The notes: a model not told the origin generated them from the sequence alone. DNA of 8,452 nucleotides from Deltaproteobacteria bacterium (GCA_020861205.1 JAJBSY010000265.1:1-8452); one strand, 5' to 3'; positions 1-6,321 are shown, numbered from the stretch's first letter. Program-made: numbers and translations.

Positions 1-1
1 A

Positions 2-79
2 TACGACAATACTACCTCTCTAACAGAGAAGAATTATTGTATTTATAAGAGAAGGTATCGAAAGCTTAAAAAAATCTAA
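2..79 (+). CDS. Possible C-terminal end of a plus-strand gene cut by the window edge
   Basis: Reading frame 2 is open from the window edge for 25 codons to a TAA at 77-79 and encodes a very basic tail rich in Lys, Arg and Tyr. Frame 1 is also open, but only to a TAA at 46-48, so the frame choice is uncertain. The argument for a gene is indirect. The stretch is very AT-rich, unlike the rest of the window, and a hairpin followed by a T-rich tract in plus-strand orientation comes right after it at 89-120, which is what the end of a rightward gene would look like. A chance open frame in AT-rich spacer is equally possible. No family is recognisable from so short a tail. Confidence 0.22.
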   Translation, partial: YDNTTSLTEKNYCIYKRRYRKLKKI

Positions 80-86
80 AATTAGT

Positions 87-3000
87 CTAAAAAGCCGTTT
101 CCACGGGCTTTTTCTTTTTCCGGATGAACCTGGTGAAGAGCTGTTGCAGGCGGTCGAGATAAATGTAGTAAACCGGCGTGAGATACAGGGTGAGCAGCTG
201 GGAGACCAGCAGCCCTCCGACCACGGCCAGCCCGAGCGGTTGGCGGGATTCCGCCCCGGCGCCGTGCCCGAACGCGATCGGCAGGCACCCCATGAGCGCC
301 GCCATGGTCGTCATCATGATGGGCCGGAAGCGGATCACGGCGCCGTCGTAAATGGCCTTTTCCGGCTCTAGAGATTCTTTACGCTGAGCTTCCAAGGCGA
401 AATCGATCATCATGATGGCGTTTTTCTTCACGATCCCGATCAGCATTATGATGCCCACAAAGGCGTATATGTCGAGATCCTTGCCGAACACGAGCAGGGT
501 TATAAGCGCGCCCACCCCTGCGGACGGCAGCCCGGAAAGAATGGTCACCGGATGAATGAAACTTTCGTACAGGATGCCCAGCACGATGTAGATGACCAGG
601 ATGGCCAGGATCATAAGGATCCAGAGGTTGGCGAAGGAGTCCTGGAAGGCCTGGGCCGTGCCCTGGAACATGGTGGAAACCGAGGCGGGCAGCTCGTTGG
701 CGGCCAGCGCGTTCACCGCGTCGACCGCCTGGCCGAGGGAATAGCCGGGCGCGAGGTTGAAGGAAACGGTCACCGACGGCAGTTGCCCGCTGTGGTTGAC
801 GGACATGGGGCCGACGCCCGTCCTGGTGCTGACCAGGGTCGACAGGGGCACGAGCTGGCCGCTTTTGCTCCTGACGTACAGGAGTTTCAGGGCCTCGGGG
901 TTGCGCCTGTATTCCGGATCGACCAGCAGAAGCACGGAATAGTCGTTGGTCGCCGCGCGGATGGAAGAGACTTCCCGGGTGCTGTAGGCCGAAGACAGGG
1001 CGTCCTCGAGCTGTCCGGCGGTAATTCCCAGGGCCGAGGCCTTGTCCCGGTCGATGCTGATGAGCACTTCGGGGTTGCTTATCTGAAGGTCCGTCGCGAC
1101 GTCCACCACGTGCGGCAGGGCGCGCACTTTTTCCAGGAAGGAATCCGCGTTGGCATAGAGATCCGCCGTGTTGGGGCTCTGCATGGTAAACTGGTAGAGG
1201 CTTTTGGTCGATGAGCCGCCGATGCGGATGGAAGGCGGAATGGAAGGATACGCCTTAATTCCCGGCACCTGGGAAAATTTTTGGCGCAGGCGGTGGATGA
1301 TGGCCGATGCGTGTTCCCGTCCGGACTTGGGCGTCAGGCGCAGGACGATGGTCCCGGAGTTGCCGAAGGGTTGCGCGCCGGAAGGACCAACCACGGACAT
1401 GTAGCCTTCCACCGTGGGCTCGGCCGCGATGATCGCCACCAGTTCCTGCTGGTGGCGGGCCATGTTCTCGAAGGAGGAGCCTTGCTGCCCCTCGGTCTGG
1501 ATGACGATGCGGTCGTTGTCTTCCAGGGGAATAAAGCCCTTCGGGACGATGACGAACAGAAAGGCGGTCAGGAAGAGGATGCCCACCGACAGGAGAAGCA
1601 TGACGCCTTTATGGCGCAGCGTGATCTCCAGAGTTTTTTTATACAAATTCAGCCAGGCGTCGAAAACGCGCTCCATGAAGCCGGAAAGCCCCTGCTGCAT
1701 CCTGGCGTGGTTCATGGGCGTCAGGAAACGGCCGCACAACATCGGGGTAAGGCTCAGCGAGACGAAGCCGGAAAAGAGGATCGCCGTCATGACCGTGACC
1801 GCGAACTCGTAAAACAGCCTGCCCACGATGCCGCCCATGAACAGGACGGGGATGAACACGGCCGTGAGCGAAATGGTCATGGACAGGATGGTGAAGCCGA
1901 TCTCCCGGGAACCTTCGTACGCCGCCTGGAGGCGCGTCTTTCCCGCTTCCATATGGCGGACGATATTTTCGAGCATGACGATGGCGTCGTCCACCACGAA
2001 GCTGACGGCGAGCGTCAGCGCCATCAGGGTCAGGTTGTTCACGGAAAACCCGAGAACCTGCATGACCGCGAAGGTGCCCACGACCGAGAGGGGCACGGCC
2101 AGGCTGGGGATAACCGTGGCCGTGAAGTTGCGCAAAAACAGGAAGATGACCAGGATGACGAGGGCCACGGTCAGCATCATGGTGAACTGGACGTCCCGCA
2201 CGGATTCCCGGATGGACTTGGAGCGGTCGTAGGTGACGGTCATGTCGATGGCCGCCGGCACCTGGTCGCGCAGAGACGGGAGCATGGCCTTGATGGCGTC
2301 CACCACCGCCACGGTGTTGGACCCCGGTTGCCGCTGGATGGCGAGGGTCACGCCCGGCACGCCGTCGAACCAGTTTTTGCGGCGGTCGTTTTCCACGGAA
2401 TCGACGGCTTCGCCGATTTCCCGGATACGCACGGGGGCTCCGTTGCGCCAGGCCACGATCAGCGGCTGGTAGGCGGCGGCGTCCATGAGTTTCCCGGAAC
2501 TTTGGATGGTATATTCCGTGTACGGCCCGGTCACCGACCCTACCGGGAGGTTGACGTTGCCGTTTCGCAGGGCGTCCGCCACCTCGTCGATGCCGATCTG
2601 CTTCGCGGCGAGAGCCTGCGGATCCACGTGCACGCGCACGGCGTACTTTTGCGAACCGTAGACGACGACCTGGGCCACCCCGTCGATCATGGACAGGCGT
2701 TGGCCGATGAAATTCTCGCCGTACTCGGTCACGTCCGAGAGACTCATGGTCTTGGAGGACAGGGAGAGGTAGAACACCGGCGCGTCCGCCGGGTTCACCT
2801 TCCGGAAGCTCGGCGGGTTGGTCATGTCCGAGGGAAGCCGCCGCTGGACGCGGGAAAGGGCGGACTGCACATCCTGCGCGGCGGAGTCGATATCGCGGCT
2901 GAGCGCGAACTGCAACGTGATGCGGGTCGTGCCCTGGCCGCTTACCGAGGTCATGGAGTCCAGCCCCGCGATGGTGGAGAATTCCTTTTCAATGGGCGTG

Positions 3001-3191
3001 GCGACCGAGGTGGCCATGGTGTCGGCGTTGGCCCCTGACAGGTCGGCCGTCACCTGGATGGTGGGAAAGTCCACCGTGGGGAGGTCGGCGACGGGCAGCA
3101 GCCGGTAGCCGATGCTTCCGGCAAGAAGGATGGCGAACATGACCAGGGTGGTGGCCACGGGGCGCCGGATGAAAATCGCCGAAATGTTCAT
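87..3191 (-). CDS. RND-family multidrug efflux permease (AcrB/MdtB/MdtC-like)
   Basis: This 1034-residue protein has the full length of the hydrophobe/amphiphile efflux RND family, inner-membrane proton antiporters that form the engine of tripartite drug pumps. The N-terminus (ISAIFIRRPVATTLVM) leads into TM1. A first large periplasmic loop spans about 35-335, TM2-6 run about 336-490, TM7 is near 530-550, a second periplasmic loop runs to about 850, and TM8-12 run to about 1010. The proton-relay acidic pair is present as D401-D402 in FVVDDAIVMLENI, and the partner lysine is K923 in GIVKKNAIMM. This TM4 wording is closer to MdtB/MdtC than to AcrB. The ATG overlaps the stop of the upstream fusion-protein gene by 4 bases (ATGA), implying translational coupling, and there is no strong Shine-Dalgarno. 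MdtBC-type pumps often use two different permeases, but only one is encoded here and no outer-membrane channel follows. Substrate cannot be inferred. Confidence 0.95.
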   Translation of the reverse strand: MNISAIFIRRPVATTLVMFAILLAGSIGYRLLPVADLPTVDFPTIQVTADLSGANADTMATSVATPIEKEFSTIAGLDSMTSVSGQGTTRITLQFALSRDIDSAAQDVQSALSRVQRRLPSDMTNPPSFRKVNPADAPVFYLSLSSKTMSLSDVTEYGENFIGQRLSMIDGVAQVVVYGSQKYAVRVHVDPQALAAKQIGIDEVADALRNGNVNLPVGSVTGPYTEYTIQSSGKLMDAAAYQPLIVAWRNGAPVRIREIGEAVDSVENDRRKNWFDGVPGVTLAIQRQPGSNTVAVVDAIKAMLPSLRDQVPAAIDMTVTYDRSKSIRESVRDVQFTMMLTVALVILVIFLFLRNFTATVIPSLAVPLSVVGTFAVMQVLGFSVNNLTLMALTLAVSFVVDDAIVMLENIVRHMEAGKTRLQAAYEGSREIGFTILSMTISLTAVFIPVLFMGGIVGRLFYEFAVTVMTAILFSGFVSLSLTPMLCGRFLTPMNHARMQQGLSGFMERVFDAWLNLYKKTLEITLRHKGVMLLLSVGILFLTAFLFVIVPKGFIPLEDNDRIVIQTEGQQGSSFENMARHQQELVAIIAAEPTVEGYMSVVGPSGAQPFGNSGTIVLRLTPKSGREHASAIIHRLRQKFSQVPGIKAYPSIPPSIRIGGSSTKSLYQFTMQSPNTADLYANADSFLEKVRALPHVVDVATDLQISNPEVLISIDRDKASALGITAGQLEDALSSAYSTREVSSIRAATNDYSVLLLVDPEYRRNPEALKLLYVRSKSGQLVPLSTLVSTRTGVGPMSVNHSGQLPSVTVSFNLAPGYSLGQAVDAVNALAANELPASVSTMFQGTAQAFQDSFANLWILMILAILVIYIVLGILYESFIHPVTILSGLPSAGVGALITLLVFGKDLDIYAFVGIIMLIGIVKKNAIMMIDFALEAQRKESLEPEKAIYDGAVIRFRPIMMTTMAALMGCLPIAFGHGAGAESRQPLGLAVVGGLLVSQLLTLYLTPVYYIYLDRLQQLFTRFIRKKKKPVETAF
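89..120. terminator. Probable bidirectional intrinsic terminator between convergent transcripts
   Basis: Arms 89-96 (AAAAAGCC) and 106-113 (GGCTTTTT) pair perfectly over 8 bp around a 9-base loop. On the plus strand the T-rich stretch 109-119 (five Ts, one C, five Ts) follows the GC core, giving a classic intrinsic terminator. On the minus strand the mirror-image arm supplies a U-run that contains the stop codon of the RND permease, with more T-rich sequence beyond it. The hairpin lies within the last codons of the permease, so the lysine-rich C-terminus and the terminator share the same bases. Confidence 0.6.
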
Positions 3192-4360
3192 TCCGCACCG
3201 GCCCCGTCCGGTTTCCCGGAAGGCGCGTTTGCGGGGCTGCCGTCGGCCCGGCGTTCGACGACCGGGACGCCCGCCGCGAGGTTGAGCTGCCCGTCGAGAA
3301 CGACGCGTTCGCCTTCTTTCAGGCCGTCCTCGACCATCATCTCGTTTTCCGTGATGAACCGGGCTTTGACCGGCCGAACCTGGGCCTTGTCCTCCGCGTC
3401 CACCACGTACACATACTGGCCTATGATGCCCTCAAGCACGGCGGAGGCGCTGATGACGAGAGCGTCGGGAATGGTGGCCAGGTCCAGGGTCACCCGGGCG
3501 AACTGGCCGGGCCAGAGCTTGAGATCCTTGTTGTCGAAGGTCGCTTCCAGCTTGATGGTGCCGGTCGTAACGTCAACGGCGTTATCGATGCTGCTTAGCC
3601 GGCCCGTGGAGGCAGTCTTTGTGAATCCTTCGGGGGTCGCGGTCACCGCGATCGGCCCGAGGTGAAACTGGGCCATGATCTCGGGAAGATAGCGTTCCGG
3701 GACGGCAAAGCTGATTTTGGCGGGCGCCAGGGTATTGATGACCAGCAGGGTACGCTCGTCGTTGGGTTTGACCACGTTGCCCTCGTCAAGGAACACCTCG
3801 CCGATCCGCCCTGAGACGGGAGCCTTGATGGTCGCGTATTCCAGCTGGAGCTTCGCCGAGGCGAGAGAGGCCTGATCCTGGGCCACCAGGGCCCGCTGGG
3901 AATTGGCGTTGGCGACCGCCTGGTCATACTGTTCCCGGCTGATGGCGTCCTGGCGGACCAACCGTGAAAAGCGGGCTTGATCCTCCTCGGCTTTTTTGAG
4001 CAGGACCCGGTTGCGCAAAAGCCGCGCCTCCACTTCCCTGACGGCCGCTTCATACGGCCGGGGGTCGATCTGGAACAAAACCTGGCCTTTGAGGACGTCC
4101 TGGCCGGATGAAACCGGAACTTGCGTGATCTGTCCCCCCACCTGGGGTTTGACGGCCACGCTGGCCGCGGCCTGCACGTTGCCCACGGCGTCCAGCGTGC
4201 GCGGAACGTCGCGCAGCGCGACCCTGGCGGTTATGACCGGCGCCGCCCGAACCTGGCCGGCGGTCTCTTTACCGCCGTCTCCGCAGGCGGAAAGCGAAGC
4301 GGCGAGGAGGCCGCAGAACAGGGCGACGGCGGGACGGGAAAACGAGTGGAAAAAAATCAT
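3188..4360 (-). CDS. RND efflux periplasmic adaptor (membrane fusion protein, MdtA/AcrA-like lipoprotein)
   Basis: The protein links the RND permease to an outer-membrane channel. From the ATG at 4360 it has 390 residues. A lipoprotein signal comes first, with hydrophobic core AVALFCGLLAA and lipobox LSAC (Cys26). A beta-barrel/lipoyl segment follows (VAVKPQVGGQI; VSSGQDVLKGQVLFQIDPRPYE), then a coiled-coil hairpin around residues 100-170, the second lipoyl half (YATIKAPVSGRIG), a beta-barrel domain and the membrane-proximal domain ending near residue 370. A Gly/Pro/Ala-rich disordered tail closes it. Upstream in-frame starts exist at 4393 (ATG) and 4399 (GTG). I prefer 4360 because the likely promoter's -10 box is at 4399-4404, so transcription would begin around 4392, and because this start gives a normal-length signal peptide. 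No start has a good Shine-Dalgarno. The residue after the lipid Cys is Gly, not the Asp seen in AcrA. It is the first gene of the pump operon. Confidence 0.92.
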   Translation of the reverse strand: MIFFHSFSRPAVALFCGLLAASLSACGDGGKETAGQVRAAPVITARVALRDVPRTLDAVGNVQAAASVAVKPQVGGQITQVPVSSGQDVLKGQVLFQIDPRPYEAAVREVEARLLRNRVLLKKAEEDQARFSRLVRQDAISREQYDQAVANANSQRALVAQDQASLASAKLQLEYATIKAPVSGRIGEVFLDEGNVVKPNDERTLLVINTLAPAKISFAVPERYLPEIMAQFHLGPIAVTATPEGFTKTASTGRLSSIDNAVDVTTGTIKLEATFDNKDLKLWPGQFARVTLDLATIPDALVISASAVLEGIIGQYVYVVDAEDKAQVRPVKARFITENEMMVEDGLKEGERVVLDGQLNLAAGVPVVERRADGSPANAPSGKPDGAGAE

Positions 4361-4363
4361 CAA

Positions 4364-4411
4364 ATACCGCTTTGCTGGTGTTAGGAGTAGCATCCGCACC
4401 TATACCGCTTT
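4364..4411 (-). repeat. Two 10-bp direct repeats flanking the predicted efflux transcription start
   Basis: The minus-strand word AAAGCGGTAT occurs at 4402-4411, running into the -10 box, and again at 4364-4373, just before the ATG of the adaptor gene. The copies are 38 bp apart, measured start to start. Position at the -10 box and in the leader would suit an operator bound by a local repressor, but no regulator gene adjoins the pump, so this is a weak inference. Confidence 0.3.
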
Positions 4412-4427
4412 ACCGCCGAAGCGTCAA
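4399..4427 (-). promoter_or_regulatory. Candidate sigma70 promoter for the efflux operon
   Basis: Read on the minus strand, a -35 box TTGACG (4422-4427, 5 of 6 to consensus) and a -10 box TATAGG (4399-4404, 4 of 6) are separated by exactly 17 bases. The expected transcription start is about 4392. This leaves a leader of roughly 30 bases before the ATG at 4360 and puts the upstream GTG/ATG candidates outside or at the very tip of the transcript. Confidence 0.5.
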
Positions 4428-4479
4428 ATGTATTAGAGCGCCAGCGGTGTTGTTTGCTCCCCCCCCGGGCGGATGGCGA

Positions 4480-4508
4480 TTGCGATTTTACCGCTCCGGG
4501 CGTATGCT
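4480..4508 (+). promoter_or_regulatory. Weak candidate promoter for the small membrane protein gene
   Basis: TTGCGA (4480-4485) and TATGCT (4503-4508) are 17 bases apart, each matching 4 of 6 consensus positions. The spacing is right and the site lies about 70 bases before the chosen ATG at 4576, in the divergent intergenic region shared with the efflux promoter. It is preceded by a run of eight Cs at 4459-4466. Confidence 0.28.
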
Positions 4509-4575
4509 GGGATGAGGGATGGAGAAGGGGCCCGCCCGTTGTGGGCGCAAGTCATCTTCCGTCCGGGAGGTCGGT

Positions 4576-4962
4576 ATGAGCGACGAAACGGGAACGCCCG
4601 GAAAAAAGCTGTGGACCCAGATTCCGGTTGCGATTTTGTGCCTCTCGGTTTTTTTGGCGATCCTGTTGGCGGACGGCGGCGGTATGCGGTACCTCGGGCC
4701 GGGGAAAGCGGAACGTGACCGCAAAAAACAGGCGTGGCTCGCCAACCGCACTCTTCTCACGTTGCAGCTTGCCAAGTGTCAACGGTATAAAAGCAGCGCG
4801 AATGACGCGTACATCTGCGGCGGCTCCAGCCTGATTTACCAAAGCCTGGCAAGCAGCGGCGACTGCGAGCTCGCGCGGGAAGCCGCGCGCGAGCTGGGCA
4901 TCGCCGCGCGCGATTTCACGATTCCGCTCAAGCCCACTCCGAAGCCGGCGTCGGGTACATAG
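4576..4962 (+). CDS. Hypothetical single-pass membrane protein, 128 residues
   Basis: I do not recognise a family. The start at 4576 is set by a strong Shine-Dalgarno GGGAGG (4565-4570) five bases upstream; an in-frame ATG at 4519 lacks comparable support. The protein has a short hydrophilic N-terminus (MSDETGTPGKK), one hydrophobic helix at about residues 15-33 (IPVAILCLSVFLAILLA) and a charged linker (residues 44-51). A C-terminal domain follows with three cysteines (C68, C81, C97), a helical ELAREAAREL segment and a Pro-rich tail. The three cysteines could form a disulfide if this part is periplasmic, but positive charges flank both sides of the helix, so topology is uncertain. Cys22 does not fit a lipobox. 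The gene is divergent from the efflux operon and convergent with the methyltransferase, so it is probably a single transcription unit. Confidence 0.7.
   Translation: MSDETGTPGKKLWTQIPVAILCLSVFLAILLADGGGMRYLGPGKAERDRKKQAWLANRTLLTLQLAKCQRYKSSANDAYICGGSSLIYQSLASSGDCELAREAARELGIAARDFTIPLKPTPKPASGT
4868..4895. repeat. 10-bp perfect inverted repeat inside the small membrane protein gene
   Basis: AGCTCGCGCG at 4868-4877 pairs perfectly with CGCGCGAGCT at 4886-4895 across an 8-base loop. It lies in the codons for ELAREAAREL, and the symmetric peptide with GC-ending codons largely explains it. There is no T-tract, so it is not an intrinsic terminator. Confidence 0.5.
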
Positions 4963-4995
4963 GGGCCGGGTCCGCATACAGTTCCTCGGGCCGTT

Positions 4996-5013
4996 CCGCC
5001 GGCCTCCCGGCGG
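4996..5013. repeat. GC-only hairpin in the convergent gap, possible transcription end
   Basis: CCGCCGG (4996-5002) and CCGGCGG (5007-5013) form a perfect 7-bp stem with a 4-base loop, between the convergent small membrane protein gene (stop at 4962) and the methyltransferase (stop at 5089). It is positioned to block read-through from either side, but neither strand has a U-tract, so intrinsic termination is doubtful. The rest of the 126-base gap shows nothing else convincing. Confidence 0.3.
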
Positions 5014-5088
5014 CAAAGTGCACGGGGGCAGGGAGGGATTTCTTCGCCCTCTTGCCGCGGAGCCACGGAGGACGGCCGGGGAAAAGGT

Positions 5089-5799
5089 TCAGACTTTCCG
5101 CCCTACAATCTGCACGAGGTTGAAGTATTTGTGCGCCCCGGCCTCCATCATGCGCCTGTCGTTTTGGGCGTAGGGATTGGAAGTTTTGAGCCAGTCTTCC
5201 CAGGCCTGCTTGCAGCAGTCCATTTCCCGGGCCTCGATAATCGCTATGCCGGGCTCTTTTTCCCACAGCGCCCGCCACCAGTCGCGGGAATAAAAATACC
5301 AGTCCGGGGCCCAGAAGGGCTGTAGTTCCTCCGGCAGCCGCCCTTCGGGAAAGTCTTGGGTGAATCCGGGCACGGCGACCGCGACAAACCCGTCTTTTTT
5401 CACGAACGGCAGAAGTTTGGGCAACATGGTTTCGTTGGCGCCGTAGTATTGATACGAATCGACGCTTACGAGCATGTCGAAATACTCATGGGCGAACGGC
5501 AGTTCTTTGGTGGCATCGACCAGGAAAGGGAATATCTTCGCGTCAAGCCCCAGGCTTGCGAAGCGTTTCGCGTTTTCGCCGGGGGAAATCCACAAATCGG
5601 CCGCGAATACCGTCACGCCGTATTTTTCCGCAAGCAAAACGGAAGAAATACCCATCCCGCACCCCAGGTCGAGGATACGCATCCCGGGGGCCAGCGGGAG
5701 GAAGGAGGCCAGCTCTTCCGTGATGCGCATGGCGTTCGGGCCCATCATGGTATCACGCAGAAAGTTCATGTCGTACTGGTCGGTAAACGGTGTATGCAT
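5089..5799 (-). CDS. Class I SAM-dependent methyltransferase, substrate unknown
   Basis: The 236-residue protein has a Rossmann-type methyltransferase core. Motif I is ILDLGCGMG (residues 42-50), which binds S-adenosylmethionine. The acidic residue ending strand 2 is D68 in VFAADLW, motif III is LVDATKELPF with D95, and the motif IV region is FDMLVSVDSYQYYG (107-120). A Trp-rich stretch (FWAPDWYFYSRDWWRALWE, about 162-180) and a C-terminal helix region probably shape the substrate pocket. The layout resembles small-molecule methyltransferases of the Methyltransf_11/25 type rather than rRNA or DNA enzymes, and similar proteins are familiar from clostridia. The ATG at 5799 has an AAGGA Shine-Dalgarno nine bases upstream. 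The HTH gene upstream ends in its own terminator, so this gene probably has its own promoter in the 124-base gap, although I see no good -35/-10 pair there. The acceptor substrate cannot be read from sequence. Confidence 0.88.
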   Translation of the reverse strand: MHTPFTDQYDMNFLRDTMMGPNAMRITEELASFLPLAPGMRILDLGCGMGISSVLLAEKYGVTVFAADLWISPGENAKRFASLGLDAKIFPFLVDATKELPFAHEYFDMLVSVDSYQYYGANETMLPKLLPFVKKDGFVAVAVPGFTQDFPEGRLPEELQPFWAPDWYFYSRDWWRALWEKEPGIAIIEAREMDCCKQAWEDWLKTSNPYAQNDRRMMEAGAHKYFNLVQIVGRKV

Positions 5800-5880
5800 C
5801 GTTTCTTTTCCTTGTTGTAACGGTTTGTTGACCCCATACTACGCCGTAGGCCGTGACGCGCCATCCCATTTCCGGTTTCG

Positions 5881-5916
5881 GAAAAGAAAAAGCGCCCCGG
5901 CCGAAAGTCGGGGCGC
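5881..5916 (-). terminator. Intrinsic terminator of the HTH protein gene
   Basis: Arms 5892-5899 (GCGCCCCG) and 5909-5916 (CGGGGCGC) give a perfect 8-bp GC-rich stem with a 9-base loop. On the minus strand it is followed by TTTTTCTTTTC (5891 down to 5881). It starts only eight bases after the HTH gene's end at 5924 and has no T-tract on the plus strand, so it terminates leftward transcription before the methyltransferase. Confidence 0.85.
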
Positions 5917-5923
5917 CCGGATG

Positions 5924-6196
5924 CTAACCGTTTTCAGCGGCGTTGATTATCTTGTATATCGCCTTTTCCGACAAAAAGTACTGGCTCGCCAATTCGGCTA
6001 CCGGACAACCGGCCCGGCGTTTTGACAGAATCTCCCTGTTGCGGGCCCGAAGCGTTTGCCGTGTTTGCGTGTTCGCGCCCCAGGGTTGTTTCTTGTCGCT
6101 CCTGCGCGGTATGTAGATATATTCGCCGTCTATATACTGCTGCACCGCGAGCAGCAGGGTATGCGGCAATACGTCGGTCGCTTTTTTATAGCTCAT
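5924..6196 (-). CDS. Small helix-turn-helix protein, CD3324-like family
   Basis: The 90-residue protein has an N-terminal block (MSYKKATDVLPHTLLLAVQQ, then YIDGEYIYIPRR) and a middle WGANTQTRQTLRARNREI segment. A C-terminal helix-turn-helix covers about residues 62-86 (GCPVAELASQYFLSEKAIYKII). This order (DVLP, YIDGEYIYIP, WG.NT, RN.EI, LA..YFLSEK.I) matches from memory the small clostridial proteins annotated as CD3324 family, which I believe are DNA-binding but of unproven function; no search was possible. Length is as expected for that family. A perfect AGGAGG (6203-6208) lies six bases before the ATG, so the start is secure. A strong terminator follows, making it a single-gene unit lying between ftsY and the methyltransferase. 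Hand-counted GC is about 56%, not far from the neighbours, so composition gives no clear sign of recent transfer. Confidence 0.82.
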   Translation of the reverse strand: MSYKKATDVLPHTLLLAVQQYIDGEYIYIPRRSDKKQPWGANTQTRQTLRARNREILSKRRAGCPVAELASQYFLSEKAIYKIINAAENG

Positions 6197-6260
6197 TATG
6201 CTCCTCCTAACGGGGTATCAGGATCGAGCAAGAGCCATTGCCTAAAAAATATGAAAGTAC

Positions 6261-6321
6261 GCAATAGCCCTTGCTATGCGTAACGAACGGTATCCGGTGC
6301 GCTAAACATACGAATCTCTCC
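6261..6321 (-). promoter_or_regulatory. Possible leader ORF plus hairpin upstream of the HTH gene
   Basis: On the minus strand a GGAG (6318-6321) sits eight bases before an ATG at 6309 that opens an 11-codon frame (MFSAPDTVRYA) ending at TAG 6274-6276. The stop lies inside a small hairpin: ATAGC (6264-6268) pairs with GCTAT (6273-6277), extended by GC/GC past one bulged A. A translated leader whose stop is in a hairpin would suit attenuation-type control of the HTH gene, but an ORF this short can easily arise by chance. I found no convincing promoter in the 187-base gap 6197-6383. The rest of the gap includes a GC-rich stretch after ftsY, without a clear terminator. Confidence 0.2.

Noticed and set aside
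552..1214. A 220-codon plus-strand frame antisense to the permease
   Set aside because: It lies entirely within the conserved second periplasmic loop and TM8-10 coding region of the RND gene and has no family resemblance.
1281..3038. A 585-codon open frame on the plus strand, antisense to the RND permease
   Set aside because: The permease on the opposite strand has unambiguous family motifs over its whole length. The antisense frame encodes a His/Asp/Arg/Gly-rich low-complexity product, as expected from the complement of GC-biased codons.
4519..4575. Longer start (ATG at 4519) for the small membrane protein
   Set aside because: The extra 19 residues lack character, and the only purine-rich stretch abuts the ATG. 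The ATG at 4576 has GGGAGG at five-base spacing.
4868..4895. Inverted repeat in the small membrane protein gene as a regulatory hairpin
   Set aside because: The symmetry follows from the palindrome-like peptide ELAREAAREL with GC-ending codons, and no T-tract follows. It is kept only as a repeat.
4488..5066. Minus-strand frames overlapping the small membrane protein gene (up to 154 codons)
   Set aside because: The plus-strand frame has a strong Shine-Dalgarno and a proper membrane helix. The minus-strand products are Arg/Pro-rich with no plausible fold or binding site.
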